Part shown: one piece after another, positions 1 through 10,809 of the stretch
Layout of the letters: every line of letters begins with the position of its first letter
Position numbering within the stretch: the first letter of the stretch is position 1
NCBI GenBank assembly: GCA_034769895.1
Contig: JAWRYS010001514.1
Coordinates: 1 to 64,000, forward strand
Direction of reading: 5' to 3'
From: Magicicada septendecula
Taxonomy: Eukaryota > Arthropoda > Insecta > Hemiptera > Cicadidae
Length of the DNA stretch: 64,000 nucleotides
The notes under the pieces: generated by a model
Told to the model about the DNA's origin: nothing
Database searches by the model: none
The model's input: only the letters and a program-made list of their open reading frames with translations
Program-made: the position numbers and the translations under genes

Positions 1-1930
1 ATCCAATGTTTGTGATTGCCAAGAATGAAACACAAGGTTCATTTTTTATAGATACCCAAAACTATCACTGGTTCACTTTGCACTTATATATTATGTTAAT
101 GCTAAATGGTCGTATAGTCTTATTAACATAGATAAATTGGTTAGCGTTTTTTCAATGGAGATTTGTTCCATGGGTACTATATTATTGTTTCATCTTAGTT
201 CACAGGAAACTTTTACTTTGTTCACTTCTCTCTCTTAAATTTATATACATGTGGTTTTTATTTCGTTATACTTTTGTTTTTAGATATATATTTTGGGGAT
301 ATAGGGATTTGGGTGTCTTTTATAAGAGCATGATGACGTCTTCTTCAGGATGCTGCCTCTTCTTCTTTCTTCAGTCTTCTTTTCTCCTGCCTTCTGGGAC
401 TGGCATCTTCTCCATCTGTTCTTGATGCCATCAGGTTCTTGGGATCTTCTCCATCTTCTTCTTTAATTCAGAAATACACAACCTGTATTGGTTGATCTTG
501 GCTTATTTTAGGGTTTCTCTTTTATTTATTCTCCCTCGTTGTGGGTTTGGTCATATTGTGTACTGCTTTGTTATTTACTATTTTACCTTCCTGGGTTATA
601 CCTTGAAAACCTTTGGTTATGAGACTGGTTTTGGATGACTCATCACTAGTAACTCCTTTTATTTTAACTTGTATTTTCTTTATAATAATGATTTCTTTCC
701 ACAGTTGCTATGAATTAATCTATTTATATTAAACTTAATGCTTTCTTCCAAATTTAAATATTATAACTTCATTATTCTAATGATCAATTGCCATTCAATA
801 TTATGCTTATATCTGTCACGCTACAGATTGCTCTCCTCCAGAAGTAATTATTTCAGACATGTTTATGGATGAAATAATTTCTTATGATAATTTCATCATT
901 TCTATATTTCATTTTCTTCTCCATTTTATATCGACTTTTTTTATATTAGAGTTTTATTAATTTTATATATATAATTATTTGTTTTACTACTGATCCTTTT
1001 CGGATAGTTAGTGTCTTCTGAGATATATTATAATTGTAATACATTTTCTTTCTATATCAACTTCGTGTTGTATCCTTGGGAATTAATTCCCTAACATTCC
1101 CTATCACGTGGGCTGGGGCAGATCAGAGGGGCACTGTACGCTACTTCTCTGCTGGCCATACACCACTTCTATAAATTGAGTACAGGGGCATATCCATCCC
1201 TGCTCAAAAAACATAATGCTGCTGGGAATTATCTTCAGTCAGTCATCGAATAAATAAATAAAAAGTAGTCTCATTTTCGACTAATAAAAATATCTTTGGA
1301 TTCTCCACTTCGTAGTCTCTCAGATTATCTCACATTTTCTATCTTAATAAATCTTCATAATCATTATTATACTCATTACATATATATTTTTCCAAAACTC
1401 TTAACTTGTCTGATATATTTAATTTAATTATGGTTGAAAACCTTTCTTTTAATAATTCTGGTTACTGTTTACAGTGTAACTCTCTTTCTTCTTCATCTGA
1501 ATTCTCTTTATACTTTCTTCTGGTTATTCATAGTATTAGCATGGTCTTTATAAATAGTCTTTCGTATTCATTATTTGAATGGTCTTAATATATTATATTT
1601 AATTTTTTAACATTGTATCTTTACATTAGATATACAGGTTGTTATATTGATCATTTTATTTAAACATTTTGGTTCTTTCCTTTCTCTTAGAAAGTTATTA
1701 ATCCGTCTTCCGCATTCATTAGCATTAATTCATTTATATTATATTTCATGTGGTATTTATTCTCTTTGCATTTCATATAGGTCTTATTATTATCATTGGT
1801 TCAAAATCATCTTCTCCATCTGTTTGGTATGAGTTGTTCTTCTTTTGCTCTTAATTAACTGTTTTCATTATCGTTTCATAGGTAATTAGTCTCTTTGCTT
1901 CCAAATTTTCTCCTTCTCTGGCATATTACA
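1..1930 (-). repeat. Partial long terminal repeat, first array unit
   Basis: This segment is repeated at about 7936-9860 and again from about 15867, so it is part of the 7.93-kb tandem unit. I read it as the 5' (U3-side) part of an LTR on the minus strand, because its right edge ends in ATTACA at 1925-1930, followed by a pyrimidine-rich run that would be a polypurine tract on the minus strand. It contains no plausible gene. A TATA-like TCTATAAA near 1170 and an AATAAATAAATAAAA run near 1250 lie on the plus strand and are of unknown meaning. It differs from its copies by many one-base indels. The LTR assignment is inference; the repetition is seen directly. Confidence 0.5.
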
Positions 1931-1957
1931 CTCTTTCTTGTTATTCTTCTCTACTCC
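1931..1957 (-). other. Candidate polypurine tract, unit 1
   Basis: The plus strand reads as an almost pure pyrimidine run directly after ATTACA. On the minus strand it gives a purine run ending AAGAAAGAG directly before TGTAAT, the layout expected at the internal/3' LTR junction. It is partly interrupted by TAA. The same run occurs at 9861-9887. Confidence 0.4.
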
Positions 1958-2339
1958 TTCAAATTCTATTGTGAATGTTAGCATTTATTCTGGATTAACG
2001 TTAATTCTCTTTTCTGAATTAATTTGCTTTATTTTCTTCTCAATTCAATCATAATTGACACATAATTATTTCTTGGAACTTGGTTAGTTTTAATATAAAA
2101 TTCAACTATTCTTTTTATTTAATTGAAAAATATTTCTCATAAATCCTTGTAATATGTTGATCTTATCTTGTTTCAAAGTTCTGACGTTCTATCAACATTC
2201 AAATTCTGTTTAATTCATTTATTCCCAGAATTGTTTCATTCAGACTTGTTTATAGTAATGTGATCTTACTATTATTTCTGAATATTTTGGTATTTTCCAA
2301 TTCAAATTCTTCTTAATTATTTACCATAAGGTTTCCTCA

Positions 2340-2720
2340 TAATTCAGTGGTAGTAAGCTGTGCTTGCTTAATTTTAAATTTTTTAAAATAAGTTCAAAAT
2401 TCTCTCTCTTTCTCTTTCTTCCATAAAGTTTTGTTCTAAATTATCAGGTTGTAGTAAGAAGTACTTACTCAATTTTAAATTTTTATAATTATTATTTCAA
2501 TTCAAAAGTCTTTCTTTTTCTTTCTTCCATAAAGTTTGTTCCAAAATTATTAGGTTGTAGTAAGATGTACTTACATATTTTAGAATTTTTTCAAAATATA
2601 AATTCTAAATTCCTTCTTCTTATAATTCTTCAAAATGTTCTTCTCAAAATATTAGGTTGTAAGATGTACTTACATTATTTTTGAATTTTTAAAATTAATT
2701 AAATTCAAAATTCTAAAACT
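2340..2720. repeat. Four ~105-bp repeats with a palindromic core, unit 1
   Basis: Four imperfect copies begin near 2349, 2446, 2552 and 2654, spaced 98-106 bases. Each starts with GGTTGTAGTAAG or a variant and carries a small inverted repeat GTAAG-N5-CTTAC, followed by an A/T-rich run. The first three also have a TCTTTC..TTCCATAAAGTTT block. They lie between the integrase remnant and the purine tract, that is in the 3' untranslated part of the element. Function is unknown; the inverted core could fold into a short hairpin. Confidence 0.75.
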
Positions 2721-2726
2721 CACAAC

Positions 2727-2876
2727 TCATTCTTCATAATATTTCTTCATAGAAGCTTGATTGTACACTCCTTTGATTTTTCCTGAAATGATTTCCCTCA
2801 ACTCATATGTATTGTTATGCTTATCATTTACCACAACATATGGGGTTATATTGTACTCTACACTGGCCCATATTAT
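2727..2876 (-). pseudogene. Integrase C-terminal remnant, unit 1
   Basis: A 49-codon open stretch on the minus strand, bounded by stops and with no ATG near its left end, reads ..YELREIISGKIKGVYNQAS.. and ends KKYYEE-stop. This pattern (residue of a beta-rich domain, GK.KGVYN, then a hydrophobic/aromatic KxYY end) matches the extreme C-terminus of Gypsy-type integrases, where a similar 'GxYN..L.PYY' motif closes Pol. It sits directly before the 3' untranslated repeats, where Pol should end. The rest of Pol is missing. Recognition is from motif memory over a short stretch, so it is moderately sure. Confidence 0.5.
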
Positions 2877-3168
2877 TTATACTTTTGTAAGTTGATCTTC
2901 TCTTTTTCTTTCCTTATAAATGCCTTTTCTTTTTATATACCCAGGAAGATGGACGATTTTCTTTTATGTCGTTCCATTGCTCATATTCTTATTGGTCATG
3001 TTCATTTTCTTACATAGTCTTCATTCATAAAACCCAGTTTTGTTTCTATGTTTATTCTTCGTATCATTTCCTTTCAATGATATTTATTTCGTCTCCTTCA
3101 ACATTGTTTTTCGCCGTAGTCGGTTATCATGATCCGTCCCTTTTCCTTGATGTCGTGTGGTATTTGTG

Positions 3169-5211
3169 TCAACCAGGGTCCATCATTTCAGTTGCTCTTA
3201 TAAAATTTACCCTAGGGCGCGACACTCGGTTATTACTACTGTTATTGTTTTTATTACTAAATTTATCATGATAGTAATTTCGGTTAGGTTGGTAAGGTTT
3301 GTCACCATTATTGTTGGGATATGGATTTCTCTGACTGTATGGGACGTTATTATGTTGGTATAAACTGTTTCTATTGTATGAATAGGGGTTGTTATTCCTA
3401 ACGCCGTTAAAATTACCGATAAACTGGTTATTATGCGGCGGGTTGTTAGGGCCATCGTAATTGTTGGGCTGGTTCCCTCTATCATCATATTGTATACACC
3501 AATACTCTTCTGGTCCATGTTTTGTGTTACTTGACAAATATCTGTGAGGATCTTCATCTGGGTTATCACTTATTATTTGTTTATCTGAAACACCATAAGC
3601 TGGTTTACCATCACATATCCACTCTGAAGGAATATATTTTAGTCTAACCGTACCCTGGAACTGTCCTAGATGGCACGCTAATGGAATACATTCTGGTGAT
3701 TCACCTGTGCCGTCATTACAGTCTGGTACGATATCACATTTCCATCTTTCTGACATCCACTGTCCAGTTCTGCGCTGATATTGATCTTGTCCACATGTCG
3801 TATTCTGTTTACCTCTGGTCCTTTCCCAGTGGTAAACTACTGTCTTGTGGTAAATTATTTCTGAAATTACTTCGATTCTCCTTCTATAATTCATAAAATT
3901 CATGATGTCTTTGTCATAGGTAATTGGGATATTATTGCCATCAATTAACCCATGTTTCATCATCTCCAACTCTTCCTTAGTTTTTATCAAATTTCTTGGA
4001 TACATTTTCCTTTTCCTTGGTTTAATATCTTCCTGGTTTCGGTTAGTTTCAATTTCAGGTACTACCATTACTAGTTCCTGCGTTTTGTCATTTATTACTT
4101 CTTCTGGTTCTGGTTGACTATCTTCCTGCGTTTTATCATTTATTACTTCTTCTGGTTCTGGTTGACTATCTTCCTGCGTTTTATCATTTATTACTTCTTC
4201 TGGTTCTGGTTGACTATCTTCCTGCGTTTTATCATTTAGTACTTCTTCTGGTTCTGGTTGGCTATCATTTTTTATTTCTTCGGTCTTCTCCTTTCTTAAT
4301 TCTTCCTTTTTTAATCTGTCCTCTCTTCTTTCTTTAATCCATTTTTGATGCTCCTCTCCCCTTTCTAATCTGTTCTCTCTTATCTCCTGATTTACCTCCC
4401 TTAACTCTTCTCTTAGAATTTGATTGTCCTCTCTCAATTCTTCCAATTTCTCCCCCATCTTTTCTTCCAACTTCCTGTTATCTTCTTTCAACTCTTCCTT
4501 CAACTGTCGGTTGTTCTTCTCTATCTTCTTCCTGGTTTCATCGATTTTCTGATTAGTATTTTCAATTTTATTAATCAATTCTTCTTTAGTCGCTTTGAAT
4601 TCTTCCTTGAACAATTGGTTGTCTTCCTTCAATTCTTCCATGTTCTTGTTCATCCCAGTCAACTCTTCTTTTGTGGATTGATTATCCTTCTTCAATTCTT
4701 CCATCTTCTCTTCCATCTTCTTGCTGTTTTCTTCCATCTTCTTGCTGTTTTCTTCTATCTTCTCTTCCAGCTTCTTATTTGTTGTTTCGATCTTATTTCC
4801 TAAATCTTCTTTCAAGGACTGGTTATCACTCCCCATTTTCTTACTCAAGTCTTCCTTCCATTCTTCCATCTTCTTATTTGTTGTTTGGTTGTCCTTCTTC
4901 CTGTTCTCCTCCATTTGTTCCATCATTGCTCTGATCATCTCTTGTATACCCCCATCCTCCGTTCGTGTCGGCTTTTCCAATGGTTCCTTCCGGACATTGA
5001 CTTCCCCTGTCTGAGTAGGCATTTCGGGTTGTTCAGTTTGTTTGGACAACACCGATTGTAATACCTCTTCCACCTCTACTGGCGTTGCCTCTTTGTTGTC
5101 CATATCGTTTTCTATTTCTTTTTCGGCCTCCGCCGCCCGTTTCTTAGATGTCGCACGTCGTTGCATTTTCCCTTGAAATTCTCTGGCTTTGTAGCTGTTG
5201 CCTAGCTCCAA
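3169..5211 (-). CDS. Gag-like ORF with coiled coil and LDL-receptor class A-like modules, unit 1
   Basis: An uninterrupted 680-codon ORF that starts 45 bases inside the primer binding site, the usual place of gag. Residues 1-30 are Lys/Arg-rich; about 80-315 form a very long, charged heptad-rich coiled coil (repeated EELKEDNQ-type blocks); about 316-380 are four tandem 16-residue repeats of the type DSQPEPEEVINDKTQE (48 bp each in DNA). A basic linker (KPRKRK) follows. Residues 471-555 hold two modules like LDL-receptor class A: the first has CDIVPDCNDGTGESPEC (492-508), the second CHLGQFQ...IPSEWICDG...DNPDED (513-553). Both lack some of the six usual cysteines. Residues 570-660 are Asn/Tyr/Pro-rich, possibly replacing a nucleocapsid. 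No CCHC knuckle or clear capsid fold is visible. The product probably oligomerises through the coiled coil. Function is not known. Confidence 0.7.
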   Translation of the reverse strand: MELGNSYKAREFQGKMQRRATSKKRAAEAEKEIENDMDNKEATPVEVEEVLQSVLSKQTEQPEMPTQTGEVNVRKEPLEKPTRTEDGGIQEMIRAMMEQMEENRKKDNQTTNKKMEEWKEDLSKKMGSDNQSLKEDLGNKIETTNKKLEEKIEENSKKMEENSKKMEEKMEELKKDNQSTKEELTGMNKNMEELKEDNQLFKEEFKATKEELINKIENTNQKIDETRKKIEKNNRQLKEELKEDNRKLEEKMGEKLEELREDNQILREELREVNQEIRENRLERGEEHQKWIKERREDRLKKEELRKEKTEEIKNDSQPEPEEVLNDKTQEDSQPEPEEVINDKTQEDSQPEPEEVINDKTQEDSQPEPEEVINDKTQELVMVVPEIETNRNQEDIKPRKRKMYPRNLIKTKEELEMMKHGLIDGNNIPITYDKDIMNFMNYRRRIEVISEIIYHKTVVYHWERTRGKQNTTCGQDQYQRRTGQWMSERWKCDIVPDCNDGTGESPECIPLACHLGQFQGTVRLKYIPSEWICDGKPAYGVSDKQIISDNPDEDPHRYLSSNTKHGPEEYWCIQYDDRGNQPNNYDGPNNPPHNNQFIGNFNGVRNNNPYSYNRNSLYQHNNVPYSQRNPYPNNNGDKPYQPNRNYYHDKFSNKNNNSSNNRVSRPRVNFIRATEMMDPG
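4077..4266 (-). repeat. Four 48-bp coding tandem repeats, unit 1
   Basis: Four nearly identical 48-base copies in the Gag-like ORF encode DSQPEPEEVINDKTQE, an acidic, Pro/Glu-rich 16-mer. The 5'-most coding copy has Leu for Ile and slightly different third bases. Being in frame, copy-number change would not break the ORF. Both array units carry the same number. Confidence 0.9.
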
Positions 5212-5256
5212 CTAGTGATTGTGCAGAATGTATTGGCCTTCCAATCGCTAATTAAA

Positions 5257-5274
5257 GCCCCACGTTGGGCGCCA
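5257..5274 (-). other. Primer binding site, tRNA-Lys(CUU), unit 1
   Basis: On the minus strand the 18 bases are TGGCGCCCAACGTGGGGC, the exact complement of the 3' end of animal tRNA-Lys(CUU) including CCA. This is the Lys1,2-type PBS known from several retroelements. It is separated by AAT from the LTR end TTACA and lies 45 bases before the ATG of the Gag-like ORF. This fixes the minus strand as the element's sense strand. Confidence 0.85.
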
Positions 5275-5277
5275 ATT

Positions 5278-8200
5278 TGTAATAAAATAAATATTAGTGT
5301 AAGTGTGTTGATGATAATAAAGCTATTATGGAGTATGTGACTCCGATGTAATCAAGCCCCATGTAATATGTTTAATTGGTGTGTAATTGGTGTGGCTCTC
5401 GATGTCTTACTGGCCTGAAACACTTCCTTAAGTTTCCCAGCTGGTCGAGTCCCAATGGTAGCAAGACCGGTCGAGTAGCGTAAAGTTGATGAAGAAATAT
5501 ATATGCTCAGCTTCACCGAAAGTTTCAAAACAAAAATTATTGTTTTGAAGAAAATTAAAAAAAAAATTATGTTTATAAAAAAAAATAATAATAAAAAAAA
5601 AATTTTAATTTTATTAATTAATTAATTAGGATCAATTAATTAATATAGGGCTGTGAAGTTTTAAACAGTGTAATGCTCTTCTGAAAATTTTTATTAAAGT
5701 TTTAGTATAATTTAAATAATCTATCACCACTCATAAGACTGTCTGTAAACCAATCGATATTTGTTTACCTTTCTATTTTTTAGGTTATCTTCACTTACGG
5801 GTGGTAAAGTCCTTGTAGATTATCAATTAGAATTATATTATTGGTAATTAGTATTATTGAAGAAATAAAGAACTATTAAGTATTGAAAAGTATTAATGTT
5901 TTATTAAGTAACAGCAATATTGACTCTTATCGATTAGTATCGATTCTCAGGATATCGAAAAAAGTTACAAGTATATGTTATAAAAATTATATAGGGTTCT
6001 TTAAACAGCCAGTTATTACCAAAGTCAGAGAAATCGGGCTAATATTTAAAAAGTATAACGTTACAATCAAATTAATAGTTATTAATAAACACAGACATTG
6101 AATAATAAATTGTAAATATAATAATTGTTTTCACCAAACAGCTGTTCTGAACCAAGAAGAGGCACTGGAATTGTCAAAGCAAATGGCTGCCGTCAAGTCG
6201 ATGAAAATGTTGCTCGTTGCTGCTGCATTCCAAATAATGTATTTTGACGCAATATTTCTGTTCTCGTGTCCGCAAATCTCTTGTTATATGTTGTGTAGTG
6301 ACTGGTGTAGTGATTCTGGGTTGTATTTAGTGTATCTGTATAATTATTAGTTCAAACACTTTCTCCGATTCCGTCACTAATTTGGTTTAATGTATTATAC
6401 AGTTTTCTAGTGTTTTATGGTGTTTTTCGGAGTAGATTTATATTGTTCTGTGTTATGGAGTGTTACTTGATCGTTTCTGTTATAATATGATAGTTTCAGA
6501 AGTATTTTACAAGTCACTCGCGATTTCACAATAACTCACTATACACTCGCTTGTATGACGATTATAGGTTAGGTTATCCACGTAATTAAACGTATGTCAT
6601 GTTAACCGTTCAACTACCAATAATTAACTAACTGTTTCCTTCAGTTTCAATTAAACTCTTAGCCCATATAATATTATCCTTAACATTGTTCAAAAATATT
6701 TTCACATCCTGTGAATACTTTATATTTTCACTATATGAATGCCTAAACTTTGGTTATTTGTCAATTTTATTCACTAGATTTGATTTAAATTAATCTTTCA
6801 GTTCATTCTGGTTATTTTCAGATTAAATAATGCCATTTTATAGTGTTTTCTGTCCAAAAAATAGTAATTTTACTTTCAGTTTGGGTATACTCTGAAGAGT
6901 CCAAAACATCAAAATTTACTTCCTGTCATTATATAAATTCAGCCATTTTATCAGTTATATTTAATATTAATAATCCTATATTGTATTAAAAAGGTTCCTA
7001 TTCCCTTATTTTCTGGTAATTAATTGAATTAGTTGTATTCTGAAACATTATTCTGAAATATATGACTCCCATGTCTAAATTTCTGAGTTTAGTCATTTTA
7101 TTTTTATTTATAATTCTGAATATAATTTATTAAAATCTCTCTAAATGGTATGTGCAATTATATGGCATGATCTCAAGTTTATTTTGTCTAAACCCCTTTT
7201 GTTTATTTGCTTTTAAATGAGTAATTTCTCTGTTTTGATGAAGTTTGGTTTCCATTCTTTTGGCCTATGATTTTTTTTAACAATTTTTCTTACAAAATAA
7301 TTTACAAACAATATATGATGTGTGATACCCTCTCTGACTTTTTACAAATAGTATTATAAATTAAACATGTTTTCAAATTACACAAAAACAATTAGTATTG
7401 GTTACAATACAAACAATAGTTAACACAAAATAAAGAACATTTTTTTTAAATAAATGGTTGTCTTCAAATCAGACATTTTGCAACAAAATTCCCATTTCCA
7501 ACATGGAAATATGGTTTACAACAAAGGTTTTGTACTAACTAACATCTTAATTACTCTCTACTATTTACAAGTGGTAATTATTTTTATAGTTCTGATGTTA
7601 GTTGTTTCAGACCCAAAAAAATGGCCTTATATCTAAAACATTTTTAAACATTCTTGTACTATATACATTAAAACCTTATATTTATATTCTTATTTCTAAC
7701 TATTATTATAAGTAGGATTCTACAGTTTTTATACAGTCTTTTATACCTTGTCTTTGGGGAATTGTACCCTGTCATTAACAAATAAATAGTATGAACCGTT
7801 CACAAAGCACTATGAAATCTGTTTTTCTTTTTTCATGTAAAACAAAAATGTTATTTTAAACAGATTCATGTCTTATGAACAACATATTGTCACCGTACAT
7901 ATTTTAAGTCATTGAAAAATGCATATTTCATTGCATCCAATGTTTGTGATTGCCAAGAATGAAACACAAGGTTCATTTTTTATAATACCCAAAACTATCA
8001 CTGGTTCACTTTGCACTTATATATTATGTTAATGCTAAATGGTCGTATAGTCTTATTAACATAATAAATTGGTTAGCGTTTTTTCAATGGAGATTTGTTC
8101 CATGGGTACTATATTATTGTTTCATCTTAGTTCACAGGAAACTTTTACTTTGTTCACTTCTCTCTCTTAAATTTATATACATGTGGTTTTTATTTCGTTA

Positions 8201-9860
8201 TACTTTTGTTTTTAGATATATATTTTGGGGATATAGGGATTTGGGTGTCTTTTATAAGAGCATGACGTCTTCTTCAGGATGCTGCCCTCTTCTTCTTTCT
8301 TCAGTCTTCTTTTCTCCTGCCTTCTGGGACTGGTATCTTCTCCATCTGTTCTTGATGCCATCAGGTTTCTTGGGATCTTCTCCATCTTCTTCTTTAATTC
8401 AGAAATACACAACCTGTATTGGTTGATCTTGGCTTATTTTAGGGTTTCTCTTTTATTTATTCTCCCTCGTTGTGGGTTTGGTCATATTGTGTACTGCTTT
8501 GTTATTTACTATTTTACCTTCCTGGGTTATACCTTGAAAACCTTTGGTTATGAGACTGGTTTTGGATGACTCATCACTAGTAACTCCTTTTATTTTAACT
8601 TGTATTTTCTTTATAATAATGATTTCTTTCCACAGTTGCTATGAATTAATCTATTTATATTAAACTTAATGCTTTCTTCCAAATTTAAATATTATAACTT
8701 CATTATTCTAATGATCAATTGCCATTCAATATTATGCTTATATCTGTCACGCTACAGATTGCTCTCCTCCAGAAGTAATTATTTCAGACATGTTTATGGA
8801 TGAAATAATTTCTTATGATAATTTCATCATTTCTTATAATTCATTTTCTTCTCCATTTTTATATCGACTTTTTTATATTAGAGTTTTATTAATTTTATAT
8901 ATATAATTATTTGTTTTACTACTGATCCTTTTCGGATAGTTAGTGTCTTCTGAGATATATTATAATTGTAATACATTTTCTTTCTATATCAACTTCGTGT
9001 TGTATCCTTGGGATATTAATTCCCTAACATTCCCTATCACGTGGGCTGGGGCAGATCAGAGGGGCACTGTACGCTACTTCTCTGCTGGCCATACACCACT
9101 TCTATAAATTGAGTACAGGGGCATATCCATCCCTGCTCAAAAAACATAATGCTGCTGGAATTATCTTCAGTCAGTCATCGAATAAATAAATAAAAAGTAG
9201 TCTCATTTTCGACTAATAAAAATATCTTTGGATTCTCCACTTCGTAGTCTCTCAGATTATCTCACATTTTCTATCTTAATAAATCTTCATAATCATTATT
9301 ATACTCATTACATATATATTTTTCCAAAACTCTTAACTTGTCTGATATATTTAATTTAATTATGGTTGAAAACCTTTCTTTTAATAATTCTGGTTACTGT
9401 TTACAGTGTAACTCTCTTTCTTCTTCATCTGAATTCTCTTTATACTTTCTTCTGGTTATTCATAGTATTAGCATGGTCTTTATAAATAGTCTTTCGTATT
9501 CATTATTTGAATGGTCTTAATATATTATATTTAATTTTTTAACATTGTATCTTTACATTAGATATACAGGTTGTTATATTGATCATTTTATTTAAACATT
9601 TTGGTTCTTTCCTTTCTCTTAGAAAGTTATTAATCCGTCTTCGCATTCATTAGCATTAATTCATTTATATTATATTTCATGTGGTATTTATTCTCTTTGC
9701 ATTTCATATAGGTCTTATTATTATCATTGGTTCAAAATCATCTTCTCCATCTGTTTGGTATGAGTTGTTCTTCTTTGCTCTTAATTAACTGTTTTCATTA
9801 TCGTTTCATAGGTAATTAGTCTCTTTGCTTCCAAATTTTCTCCTTCTCTGGCATATTACA
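5278..9860 (-). repeat. Candidate complete, shared ~4.6-kb LTR
   Basis: The segment begins TGTAAT beside the PBS spacer and ends ATTACA beside the candidate polypurine tract, so it has perfect 6-base inverted ends. It lies between two internal regions in the same orientation, and no second LTR copy exists inside a unit, so adjacent elements would share it. It carries no convincing gene. Poly(A)-rich and TTAATTAA-rich sequence lies at 5540-5640. A ~4.6-kb LTR is far above the usual 0.2-2 kb. An alternative right end is the TACA|TTTTCTTTCT near 8975. If neither is right, this is a tandem duplication of a broken element plus flank. Confidence 0.45.
6141..6350 (+). other. Exon-like open stretch without ATG inside the LTR
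   Basis: After TTGTTTTCACCAAACAG, which resembles a splice acceptor, a 70-codon open frame starts AVLNQEEALELSKQMAAVKSM and runs to TAG at 6350. The first ~25 codons have an amphipathic, protein-like composition quite unlike the surrounding AT-rich DNA; the later part is Cys/Leu/Tyr-rich and looks like chance translation. It could be a captured host exon end. An identical copy is at 14072-14281. I do not recognise a family. Confidence 0.25.
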
Positions 9861-10271
9861 CTCTTTCTTGTTATTCTTCTCTACTCCTTCAAATTCTATT
9901 GTGAATGTTAGCATTTATTCTGGATTAACGTTAATTCTCTTTTCTGAATTAATTACTTTATTTTCTTCTCAATTCAATCATAATTGACACATAATTATTT
10001 CTTGGAACTTGGTTAGTTTTAATATAAAATTCAAACTATTCTTTTTATTTAATTGAAAAATATTTCTCATAAATCCTTGTAATATGTTGATCTTATCTTG
10101 TTTCAAAGTTCTGACGTTCTATCAACATTCAAATTCTGTTTAATTCATTTATTCCCAGAATTGTTTCATTCAGACTTGTTTATAGTAATGTGATCTTACT
10201 ATTATTTCTGAATATTTTGGTATTTTTCCAAATTCAAATTCTTCTTAATTATTTACCATAAGGTTTCCTCA

Positions 10272-10653
10272 TAATTCAGTGGTAGTAAGCTGTGCTTGCT
10301 TAATTTTAAATTTTTTAAAATTAAGTTCAAAATTCTCTCTCTTTCTCTTTCTTCCATAAAGTTTTGTTCTAAATTATCAGGTTGTAGTAAGAAGTACTTA
10401 CTCAATTTTAAATTTTTATAATTATTATTTCAATTCAAAAGTCTTTCTTTTTCTTTCTTCCATAAAGTTTGTTCCAAAATTATTAGGTTGTAGTAAGATG
10501 TACTTACATATTTTAGAATTTTTTCAAAATATAAATTCTAAATTCCTTCTTCTTATAATTCTTCAAAATGTTCTTCTCAAAATATTAGGTTGTAAGATGT
10601 ACTTACATTATTTTTGAATTTTTAAAATTAATTAAATTCAAAATTCTAAAACT
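10272..10653. repeat. Four ~105-bp repeats with a palindromic core, unit 2
   Basis: Second-unit copy of the four repeats with GTAAG...CTTAC cores. It differs from the first unit by a few single-base insertions (for example AAAATTAAG versus AAAATAAG). Confidence 0.75.
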
Positions 10654-10659
10654 CACAAC

Positions 10660-10809
10660 TCATTCTTCATAATATTTCTTCATAGAAGCTTGATTGTACA
10701 CTCCTTTGATTTTTCCTGAAATGATTTCCCTCAACTCATATGTATTGTTATGCTTATCATTTACCACAACATATGGGGTTATATTGTACTCTACACTGGC
10801 CCATATTAT
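10660..10809 (-). pseudogene. Integrase C-terminal remnant, unit 2
   Basis: Second copy of the 49-codon stretch that ends KGVYNQASMKKYYEE-stop. Its sequence is the same as in unit 1, although the DNA between it and the Gag-like ORF has acquired indels between the two copies. It has no start codon of its own and is probably not translated. Confidence 0.5.

Larger units (their letters stand above)
1931..5277 (-). mobile_element. Internal region of pol-deleted LTR retrotransposon, unit 1
   Basis: Read on the minus strand this holds, in order, a primer binding site (5274-5257), an intact Gag-like ORF (5211-3169), an integrase C-terminal remnant (2876-2727), a block of ~105-bp repeats (2720-2340) and a purine-rich tract (1957-1931). 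Protease, reverse transcriptase, RNase H and the catalytic integrase core are absent: only about 290 bases separate the ORF stop from the integrase remnant. That makes the element non-autonomous. The order PBS, gag, integrase tail, PPT is that of a Ty3/Gypsy-type element, but family placement rests on very little sequence. Confidence 0.6.

Noticed and set aside
1160-1260. TATA box plus AATAAA cluster as a plus-strand promoter/polyadenylation unit
   Set aside because: The spacing of TATAAA to any initiator is wrong or untestable and the element's sense strand is the opposite one.
4077-4266. Possible CRISPR-like direct repeats
   Set aside because: 48-base copies adjoin without spacers and are in-frame coding repeats.
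4420-5014. Plus-strand ORFs of 87-127 codons, Phe/Ser/Leu-rich
   Set aside because: They are the antisense of the coiled-coil part of the minus-strand Gag-like ORF; composition comes from its purine-rich codons.
6560-6585. TTAGG-type telomeric repeat (GGTTAGGTT)
   Set aside because: Only two units; far too short.
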